Of a DNA stretch of 19,301 nt, positions 14,324 to 19,301 are shown one piece after another (positions within the stretch are counted from its first letter, which is position 1; each line of letters begins with the position of its first letter). The notes under the pieces are model-generated. The model saw only the letters and a list, made by a program, of their open reading frames with translations, ran no database searches and had not been told where the DNA came from. The DNA comes from an uncultured Ignavibacteriota bacterium (lineage in GTDB: Bacteria; Bacteroidota; Ignavibacteria; Tepidaquicellales; Tepidaquicellaceae): assembly GCA_937915485.1 (NCBI GenBank), contig CALGII010000128.1:1-19301 (forward strand), read 5' to 3'. Position numbers and translations under genes: made by a program.

Positions 14324-15415
14324 TTACTTCACGAGAATCATTCTCTTAGTATCGGTAACATTTCCGGCGGAGAGTTTATAGAAATAAACACCGCTCGAAA
14401 GATACGTTCCATCTATTACAACGTTATACGCACCGGATTTTAAAAAGCCGTCATAACAAGTCGCGACTTCTTTTCCCTTTATGTCGTAAACTTTAAACAC
14501 GACATTTCCGTCTTTCGGAACCGTGAAACGAACATTCGTTGTCGGGTTGAAAGGATTGGGATAGTTCTGTCCGAGGTTGAATTCTGTTGGAACTGTTTCG
14601 TTGTTTACAATTCCGGTCGTTGTATATGCCGATCTCCGCGTTTTTAGACCATTCTGTACAATCGCTGCTGTAGGATACGGGCTTGCATCCAAAAACACGA
14701 CATAATTGACATCAATGTTCGCAAGGTCAATTCCAGTAGGTATGACATAATTCAAATTATAGGTAAGCGCCGTTCCCGAGTTCCAGGGACCTGCTGTCAA
14801 TTGAGTTCCTGTAGTTGGCGTCGCGTATGCTCTCGCTACATGGTCGTGTTTATAATTTGAGCCGCCGGGACAGGAACTATTTCCAGACTGCGAATAAATA
14901 AGATTATTTTCCGTAATACAGACAAATATATTATACGCACCCGTCAGATTTGTAAGCGCGGTTGCCGTTATCGTTCCCGTTATTGTTCTCGTGGTCGGAT
15001 TAATTGTCGCGTTGCTCAATTCGACTCTGACGTTCGGAGTATATGTCGAATAAGAGGATACGTAAGAGAACCAGGAACTGCGGCTAATATTTCCTGACGT
15101 CCTGTTGACGCAACCATTTGGATATAGAGTCATACCAAACAAGTTTATCATTGGTGTTCCGATAGTGTACCAAGGATCACTTGTGCTCCCGCCATGATAG
15201 CATATGACGGCAGTTCTCGGATAGTTTTGTAAAATTGTTTCAAGAATCTGGTGACCGCAGGGACACCATTGGCACCATGTGCCTGTGCAGGTCTCAATGA
15301 CGACGTTCATACTGTCCGTCGTCGAGATTACCGGATTATCGGCTGCCTTGAGGCTCGTGAAAGAGAGCATCAGACCGATAACCAGGATTCCGATTTGTAA
15401 AAATGTTTTTTTCAT
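14324..15415 (-). CDS. Secreted Omp28/thioredoxin-like protein with T9SS sorting domain
   Basis: This 363-aa exported protein has a signal peptide of about 24 residues ending 'SLKAA', followed by a thioredoxin-like head: 'VIETCTGTWCQWCPCGHQ' at residues 39-56, with Cys48 and Cys51 as the CxxC pair and extra cysteines at 43 and 53. This 'E.xTGTWCxxCP' phrase is the hallmark of Omp28-related outer-membrane or surface proteins. The middle is a Thr/Asn-rich beta domain. The last ~80 residues form the type A T9SS C-terminal domain: 'NLGQNYPNPFNPTTNVRF', then 'VYDIKGKEV', 'SGVYFYKLSAG' and the basic end 'RMILVK'. It should therefore be carried across the outer membrane by T9SS and anchored or released. 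It lies 41 bp downstream of another T9SS cargo gene, on the same strand. Redox activity is an inference from the CxxC. Confidence 0.9.
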   Translation of the reverse strand: MKKTFLQIGILVIGLMLSFTSLKAADNPVISTTDSMNVVIETCTGTWCQWCPCGHQILETILQNYPRTAVICYHGGSTSDPWYTIGTPMINLFGMTLYPNGCVNRTSGNISRSSWFSYVSSYSTYTPNVRVELSNATINPTTRTITGTITATALTNLTGAYNIFVCITENNLIYSQSGNSSCPGGSNYKHDHVARAYATPTTGTQLTAGPWNSGTALTYNLNYVIPTGIDLANIDVNYVVFLDASPYPTAAIVQNGLKTRRSAYTTTGIVNNETVPTEFNLGQNYPNPFNPTTNVRFTVPKDGNVVFKVYDIKGKEVATCYDGFLKSGAYNVVIDGTYLSSGVYFYKLSAGNVTDTKRMILVK

Positions 15416-15456
15416 AAATAGAAAATAAATTATCCGGGTTTCAACCGGGGAAATAA

Positions 15457-17151
15457 TTATTTGATAAAAAGCATTTTTTTTGTTTCTTTAAAATTATCCG
15501 CTTTAAGCGTATAAAAATACACACCGCTCGTAAATTTTGAAGCGTCGAATTCCGCTTCATACGTTCCCGCGCTCTTATATCCTTTGAATATCGTAAAAAT
15601 TTTCTTTCCTGTTAAGTCAAAAACGCTTAACTCCGTTTCCGCCGCTTTCATAAGTTCAAACACTATTTTCGTCGAAGGATTGAACGGATTCGGATAATTC
15701 TGATGAAGCCTGAATTCCCGCGGTGATTCGGTTGAAATATTTTTAATTCCGACCGAGAGGTCGATTACCGCGGAATAGATTTCCTGATTACTTCCGCCCG
15801 CTCTTAAATCCGTCCACACGGGAACAATCCTGTCACCGTGATAATCAATGTTTATGTAATCGCCAAAACGCACGTCTGTATTCGGCCAGGACGCGGTAAA
15901 CGAAACCGAACTCAGTTTTTCGTTTATGAAAGTCTGACCGCCGTCAGTCGAGCGGGCGAGCCAGGCTTCGATGTTAGTATTGCTTACGCCGTTTCTCGAA
16001 TCGTAATAGAGTATCGCCAGTTTTCCCTGCTCGTTTATCGATATCCAGGGCCAGCACTGGAGTTTTCCGTTACCGAGGGAATCGTTGTTAACCCTCACGG
16101 GGCTTGTCCAGTTTGTTCCGCCGTTTGTCGAGCGGATTAAAAACACGTCGGGGTCGCCGTTTCTTGAATCGCACCACGTAACATAAATCGTACCGTTGCG
16201 CGGTCCGCCCGAAACGTCAACCGCGATTGAAGGAAACGTAATGGCGCTGCTTGAGATTGGAATCAAAGGCGAAGTTCCCTGCGCGATAATCCTTTCCGTT
16301 CCGAAACCCGCGCCGCCGTTCGTGGATTTGTTGAAATAAATAATATCGTTTGTCGCGTTTCCGCCGACCCACACCACATAAACTTCTCCGTTAGGACCGA
16401 TAGCGGGGTCCGAGCCCTGCACTCCGCCGCCGCTGCTAACCTGCACCGGCATCGACCAATTAAGTCCTCCGTTTGACGATTTTGTCATAAGTATGCCGGC
16501 GGGTGTTCCGAACCGGGTCCAACTCATATAAAGGTGATTCTTGTAAGCGCTGCTTCCTTTAGTCAAATCGCAGACGAGCCATTCCTTATCCTCGTCGTTC
16601 GCGCCGCCGCCCTGAGCGAATGAGTAACTCGTGAACGTCATTCCGTAATCGGTTGACTTATATACCACAAGGTCGAGGGCGCCGACAGTTGTAAGCGAAA
16701 CCGTCGCGACGTAAAAATTTCCGTTCGTATCGGAGCAGACGACAGGGTCGCTGGCTCTCGGGTGATTAACTTCAAGTATCGGTATCAGTTCCTGACCCGC
16801 GTAAAACCACGTTGTTCCTCCGTCCGAAGAGAAGTTGTAACCGATTCTTCTTACCGCGGGATTAACGCCGGTGCTGAAGTCTCTCCACGCGGCGAGCACG
16901 TAATTGGGATATTTCGCGTTGAACTTGACCGAGGGTTCGTTCTGCGGATAAAAATTATTGCTTAGATTTACGTTATCGTAGGGATAAGGAAGTAATGCAT
17001 AATGAGACGGATAAGCGACGGGCGGATTGGCAATTTTACTGTTTTCCGGATAAAAGTCATGAGGCGAAACAAATTTCTTTCCGCTTTGAGCGTTCAGCAG
17101 CAAAGGTATGCATAATAATATAGAAATTGCAAAAAACCCTGTTATCCTCAT
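15457..17151 (-). CDS. Secreted Asp-box (BNR/sialidase-like fold) protein with T9SS sorting domain
   Basis: This 564-aa exported protein begins with a signal peptide (MRITGFFAISILLCIPLLLNA; hydrophobic core after MRI, cleavage near residue 21). The body has a series of Asp-box turns, S.[DN].G..[WF]: SSDGGTTW, STDYGMTF, SSNGGLNW, STNGGAGF, STNGGTNW and STDGGQTF. These mark a beta-propeller of the sialidase/BNR superfamily. No obvious sialidase arginine-triad or FRIP motif is seen, so it should not be called a sialidase. The C-terminal ~80 residues are a type A T9SS sorting domain ('HQNYPNPFNPSTKIVF', 'SGVYFYTLKAD', ending 'KMLFIK'). Propellers of this kind occur widely in Ignavibacteria surface proteins. 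It is 70 bp downstream of recX and 41 bp upstream of the next T9SS cargo gene. Role unknown; adhesion, glycan binding or hydrolysis are options. Confidence 0.9.
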   Translation of the reverse strand: MRITGFFAISILLCIPLLLNAQSGKKFVSPHDFYPENSKIANPPVAYPSHYALLPYPYDNVNLSNNFYPQNEPSVKFNAKYPNYVLAAWRDFSTGVNPAVRRIGYNFSSDGGTTWFYAGQELIPILEVNHPRASDPVVCSDTNGNFYVATVSLTTVGALDLVVYKSTDYGMTFTSYSFAQGGGANDEDKEWLVCDLTKGSSAYKNHLYMSWTRFGTPAGILMTKSSNGGLNWSMPVQVSSGGGVQGSDPAIGPNGEVYVVWVGGNATNDIIYFNKSTNGGAGFGTERIIAQGTSPLIPISSSAITFPSIAVDVSGGPRNGTIYVTWCDSRNGDPDVFLIRSTNGGTNWTSPVRVNNDSLGNGKLQCWPWISINEQGKLAILYYDSRNGVSNTNIEAWLARSTDGGQTFINEKLSSVSFTASWPNTDVRFGDYINIDYHGDRIVPVWTDLRAGGSNQEIYSAVIDLSVGIKNISTESPREFRLHQNYPNPFNPSTKIVFELMKAAETELSVFDLTGKKIFTIFKGYKSAGTYEAEFDASKFTSGVYFYTLKADNFKETKKMLFIK

Positions 17152-17155
17152 TATA

Positions 17156-17179
17156 TTACATTACATTTTTGTAATGTAA
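17156..17179. promoter_or_regulatory. Perfect inverted repeat just upstream of the Asp-box gene start
   Basis: TTACATTAC (17156-17164) and GTAATGTAA (17171-17179) are perfect 9-bp arms around a 6-nt loop, ending 5 bp before the ATG at 17149-17151 on the minus strand. It occupies the ribosome-binding position, so it could be an operator, an RNA hairpin limiting translation, or a chance AT-rich dyad. Confidence 0.4.
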
Positions 17180-17221
17180 AAAATATCTATTAAAGTTGAA
17201 AGTTTTAATTGCGGGTGGTCA

Positions 17222-17836
17222 CTAATTTTGCCTCAAAACCTCATTTATTGTATCAAAATCGAAGCCTTTTGAGAGGAGGAACCTGAAGCATTTTTGCTTT
17301 TTTTCCACGGGGGTTTTTGCCCTGACTTTTTTCTCATACTTTTTAAGCAATTCAGCGGCTTTTTCGGTCTCCGTTTCGGGCGGATACTGTTCGGAAATAA
17401 TGTTTTCCGCGATATCTATAGGTATTCCTTTATCGGCTAACTTCATTTTAAGAACCCGTTTACCTTCGGGTTTCCTTAGTATCTTTGACTGGAGGTAAGA
17501 TTTCGCGTAACTCTCATCGTTAATGTATTTGAGGTCTTTGAGAGAGGATATAACAATGTCGATGCTGCTGTCGGAGAGTTTTTTTTCCTTAAGTTTCTTT
17601 CTGACCTCCTTTTCGCTTCTTTGCTTGTAGTTAAGGAATCTGTAGGCGACCCGTTTTCCGAAACCGATTTCGTCTCTGGTTTTAATTTCTTCCGCCTTCT
17701 TCGGGTCGAGTTCGTCGTTCACTCTGAGGCCGAATTCGTAAATAGTTTCTTTATAGAGTCCGAATGCGAACTCGCCGTCGAGGAATATGTTGTATCTTCC
17801 CTCTTTTTTTTGTTTTTCTATCGAAGTTATTTTCAT
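17222..17836 (-). CDS. recX: Regulatory protein RecX
   Basis: RecX binds RecA filaments and modulates (usually limits) recombinase activity. This 204-aa protein shows the helical three-repeat build of the family: an N-terminal beta region 'YNIFLDGEFAFGL', then 'RVAYRFLNYKQRSEKEVRKKL' (quoted in parts: AYRFLNYKQRSEKEV), 'LKDLKYINDESYAKSYLQSK' and the C-terminal 'KCFRFLLSKGFDFDTINEVL'. These three blocks match the conserved RecX helices. The start ATG at 17836 sits immediately after the U-tract of the recA terminator, leaving no room for a Shine-Dalgarno outside the hairpin. Gene order recA-recX on the same strand supports the call. Expression should depend on terminator read-through (inference). 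Confidence 0.95.
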   Translation of the reverse strand: MKITSIEKQKKEGRYNIFLDGEFAFGLYKETIYEFGLRVNDELDPKKAEEIKTRDEIGFGKRVAYRFLNYKQRSEKEVRKKLKEKKLSDSSIDIVISSLKDLKYINDESYAKSYLQSKILRKPEGKRVLKMKLADKGIPIDIAENIISEQYPPETETEKAAELLKKYEKKVRAKTPVEKKQKCFRFLLSKGFDFDTINEVLRQN

Positions 17837-17841
17837 AAAAC

Positions 17842-17868
17842 AAAAAGCCGGCAGCAGGTGCCGGCTTT
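17842..17868 (-). terminator. Hairpin terminator between recA and recX
   Basis: On the minus strand AAAGCCGGC (17868-17860) pairs perfectly with GCCGGCTTT (17852-17844) around a 7-nt loop, followed by TTGTTTT running straight into the recX ATG. It lies 16 bp after the recA stop. The E. coli recA-recX junction is known to carry a comparable hairpin that lets only a minority of transcripts reach recX; the same logic probably applies here. Confidence 0.85.
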
Positions 17869-17884
17869 GTTTATTTGACGAAAA

Positions 17885-18943
17885 TTATTTCTTTTTTTCT
17901 TTTACGGGTTCTTCTTTCACCTGCGCGGGGGCTTCGCCGCCGTTTCCGTTGCCGAATCCGAGCGCGGATTTTACTTCACCGAGAAGTTTATCGAACATAG
18001 CGGGTTCTTCGCCGAGAAGTTTCTTGAGTCCGTCTCTTCCCTGCACGCGGTTATCGCCGTACGTGAACCACGCGCCGCCTTTTTTAATTATTTCCTTGTT
18101 TACCGCGAGGTCAATCACGTCGCCGATTTTTGAAATGCCTTCGTTGTAGAGAATGTCGAATTCAACTTCCTTGAACGGAGGAGCGACCTTATTCTTAACG
18201 ATTTTGACTTTCGTTCTGTTGCCCATTACGTCGGTGCCTTCTTTTATGGCGGCAATTCTTCTTATGTCCATTCTCACGGACGCGTAGAATTTAAGGGCTT
18301 TTCCGCCCGTTGTAGTTTCGGGGCTTCCGAACATAACGCCGATTTTATCCCTCAACTGGTTTGTGAAAATGAGAACGACGTTTGATTTCGATACCGCGGC
18401 GGTAAGTTTTCTAAGCGCCTGCGACATAAGCCTTGCCTGCATACCCATTACGGAGTCGCCCATTTCCCCTTCGATTTCGGCGCGGGGCGTCAGAGCCGCT
18501 ACCGAGTCAACCACTATAACATCAAGCGCGTTGCTTCTGACGAGAGTTTCGCAAATCTCGAGCGCCTGTTCTCCGTATTCAGGCTGTGAAATCAGAAGGT
18601 TGCTGATGTCAACGCCGAGTTTAGCGGCGTAGTTCGTGTCGAGAGCGTGCTCGGTGTCAATGAAAGCCGCGAGCCCGCCTCCTCTTTGCGCTTCGGCAAT
18701 TATGTGAAGACATACAGTTGTTTTTCCCGAAGATTCAGGACCGTAGATTTCGACTATTCTTCCGCGGGGCACGCCTCCTATGCCGAGCGCCGCGTCGAGC
18801 GAAATAGAGCCTGTTGAAATCGATTCAAGTTTCGCCGCGGGCTTATCGCCGAGTTTCATAATCGAACCTTTGCCGTGGTCCTTCTCAATTTGGTCAATCG
18901 CCATTTCAAGCGATTTCATCTTCATTGTTCTGTCGTCTGCCAT
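17885..18943 (-). CDS. recA: Recombinase RecA
   Basis: RecA coats single-stranded DNA, drives strand exchange and acts as the co-protease in the SOS response. The 352-aa protein is full length and highly canonical: Walker A 'GPESSGKTT' at residues 68-76; 'FIDTEHALD'; 'VVDSVAALTPRAEIEGEMGD' (Walker B and following, 20 residues); 'QARLMSQALRKL'; the L2 loop region 'TNQLRDKIGVMFGSPETTTG' (20 residues); and a C-terminal tail that is acidic then Lys/Glu rich and ends EKKK. The start ATG 18943 gives 'MADDRTMKMKSLEMAIDQIE' (20 residues), normal for the family. A candidate promoter and a dyad lie within about 85 bp upstream. It is followed by a terminator and recX. Confidence 0.99.
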   Translation of the reverse strand: MADDRTMKMKSLEMAIDQIEKDHGKGSIMKLGDKPAAKLESISTGSISLDAALGIGGVPRGRIVEIYGPESSGKTTVCLHIIAEAQRGGGLAAFIDTEHALDTNYAAKLGVDISNLLISQPEYGEQALEICETLVRSNALDVIVVDSVAALTPRAEIEGEMGDSVMGMQARLMSQALRKLTAAVSKSNVVLIFTNQLRDKIGVMFGSPETTTGGKALKFYASVRMDIRRIAAIKEGTDVMGNRTKVKIVKNKVAPPFKEVEFDILYNEGISKIGDVIDLAVNKEIIKKGGAWFTYGDNRVQGRDGLKKLLGEEPAMFDKLLGEVKSALGFGNGNGGEAPAQVKEEPVKEKKK

Positions 18944-18978
18944 TGTGTTATGTTAAGTTTTATAAATTAGTGATATTG

Positions 18979-18986
18979 CAAATGTA
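18979..18986 (-). promoter_or_regulatory. Candidate -7 promoter element of recA
   Basis: On the minus strand the octamer TACATTTG matches the Bacteroidota -7 consensus TAnnTTTG. Transcription would begin near 18972, giving a leader of about 29 nt before the recA ATG, a sensible length. No good TTTG -33 element is seen about 19 bp upstream, so the assignment is tentative. Confidence 0.42.
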
Positions 18987-19005
18987 ATTATTTTATCAAT
19001 AATAT

Positions 19006-19026
19006 TATTATCAGAAAATGATAATA
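19006..19026. promoter_or_regulatory. Dyad upstream of recA, possible damage-response operator
   Basis: Perfect 8-bp arms TATTATCA (19006-19013) and TGATAATA (19019-19026) surround the spacer GAAAA. It sits about 20-40 bp upstream of the candidate -7 element, where a regulator could act. It does not match the E. coli or Bacillus LexA box, and the strong AT bias raises the chance of coincidence. Confidence 0.35.
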
Positions 19027-19061
19027 TTTTTGCTCTCTATTGCGGGGTCAGGTATTTACCT
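19023..19061. repeat. 39-bp direct repeat, copy 1, with attached hairpins
   Basis: It starts AATATTTTTGCTCTCTATTG and runs into GGGTCAGGTA. It recurs at 19151-19189 with three mismatches. In this copy the end forms a perfect 10-bp hairpin, GGGTCAGGTA (19045-19054) with TACCTGACCC (19057-19066). A second hairpin follows at 19067-19083 (GCTGACC, loop GCA, GGTCAGC). Confidence 0.75.
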
Positions 19062-19110
19062 GACCCGCTGACCGCAGGTCAGCAATTATTAAGTTATGCT
19101 TAATTCGTAC

Positions 19111-19143
19111 CCGAGAGTCCCCATAGAGCGGGGAGACTCTCGG
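19111..19143. repeat. CCGAGAGTC hairpin repeat, copy 2
   Basis: CCGAGAGTC (19111-19119) pairs with GACTCTCGG (19135-19143), extended inward by CCC (19120-19122) with GGG (19131-19133) and the same bulged A (19134) as in copy 1 at 12464-12498. The centre differs (ATAGAGC in place of the copy 1 centre), so the arms are the conserved part. Confidence 0.8.
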
Positions 19144-19150
19144 TAACGTA

Positions 19151-19189
19151 AATATTTTTGCTCTCTATTGTGGGGTCAGGTAAATACCT
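19151..19189. repeat. 39-bp direct repeat, copy 2
   Basis: It is identical to copy 1 for the first 20 bases, then C to T, then 11 matching bases, two more changes and TACCT. After that the sequence diverges, so the hairpin partner present in copy 1 is degraded to a 5-bp stem (AGGTA/TACCT). The copies are 128 bp apart and bracket the CCGAGAGTC hairpin. Confidence 0.75.
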
Positions 19190-19203
19190 TACGCCACAAC
19201 AAA

Positions 19204-19301
19204 TTATTTTTTCAGTTTCCTGTTCTTCGCCAGTGATTCTTTTTTTATCTTCTCTTTGAATTTAATCATTTTGTTCAGAAGTTTCCTGTCGGATGTCGCG
19301 A
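19204..19301 (-). CDS. C-terminal end of an unidentified gene, 5' part outside the window
   Basis: One minus-strand frame is open from the right edge to a TAA at 19204-19206 and encodes about 31 residues. They read ATSDRKLLNKMIKFKEKI, then KKESLAKNRKLKK at the C-terminus. The segment is strongly basic and helical. The other two frames hit stops within a short distance on this strand. The gene would be upstream of recA on the same strand, separated by about 260 bp of repeat and regulatory DNA, so it is not in a tight operon with it. Too little is visible to name a family. Confidence 0.5.
   Translation of the reverse strand, partial: ATSDRKLLNKMIKFKEKIKKESLAKNRKLKK

Noticed and set aside
15436..15452. 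CCGG-based dyad in the 41-bp gap between the two T9SS cargo genes
   Set aside because: The stem is short, needs a bulge and has no T-run; it is not a convincing terminator, so the two genes may be co-transcribed.
15457..17151. Calling the Asp-box protein a sialidase
   Set aside because: Asp-box turns occur in many propellers; the catalytic arginine triad and FRIP motif of sialidases are not apparent.
19023..19189. Terminator for the gene ending at 19204
   Set aside because: On the minus strand none of the hairpins is followed by a T-tract; they look like repeats rather than intrinsic terminators.

Overview
The window reads as a piece of chromosome from an Ignavibacteria/Chlorobi-group bacterium (Bacteroidota superphylum). 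The strongest pointers are two secreted proteins ending in type IX secretion (T9SS) sorting domains with the 'NYPNPFNP' signature, moderate GC in genes against very AT-rich spacers, weak or absent Shine-Dalgarno sequences on many genes, and Bacteroidota-like promoter elements (TAnnTTTG). The lineage call is inference from these hallmarks. No tRNA, rRNA, CRISPR array, transposase or phage gene is visible.

Layout, left to right. (1) 1-2530, minus: an oligopeptide-type ABC importer, with a lipoprotein solute-binding protein followed by a YejB-like permease cut by the window edge. (2) 2681-4189, minus: a 502-aa all-helical, TPR-like protein of unknown function with its own terminator. (3) 4395-5541, plus: three small unrecognised proteins, one secreted and two apparently distant paralogues, in an AT-rich setting. 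(4) 10304 to 5637, minus: dnaG (primase), ptsI (PTS Enzyme I) and a SIS-domain phosphoglucose/phosphomannose isomerase. This is probably one operon, since ptsI and the isomerase overlap by 4 bp, and it ends at a hairpin at 5590-5625.

(5) 10448-12318, plus: a two-gene operon with a 4-bp overlap. It encodes a polytopic PAP2_C (sphingomyelin-synthase-like) membrane protein and a secreted two-HKD phospholipase D whose motifs resemble animal PLD3/PLD4. This is the most unusual functional pairing in the window. (6) 12319-12680: a gene-free spacer made of AT-rich direct repeats around three inverted repeats. (7) 12681-14258, plus: an aldo/keto reductase and a DUF4870 membrane protein, closed by a terminator at 14268-14302 that can also serve the opposite strand. 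(8) 17151 to 14324, minus: two T9SS cargo proteins, one with Asp-box (BNR) repeats and one with an Omp28/thioredoxin-like CxxC head. (9) 18943 to 17222, minus: recA then recX, separated by a strong hairpin terminator immediately before the recX start codon.

(10) 18944-19203: the recA upstream region, with a candidate promoter, a dyad, and a repeat cassette sharing its 'CCGAGAGTC' hairpin with the spacer in (6). (11) From 19204 to the right edge: the last 32 codons of an unidentified minus-strand gene.

Most of the window is housekeeping (replication priming, recombination, sugar-phosphate metabolism, peptide uptake). The parts that deserve attention are the PAP2_C-PLD operon, the shared hairpin cassettes, the small-protein cluster at 4395-5541, and the recA-recX expression architecture.
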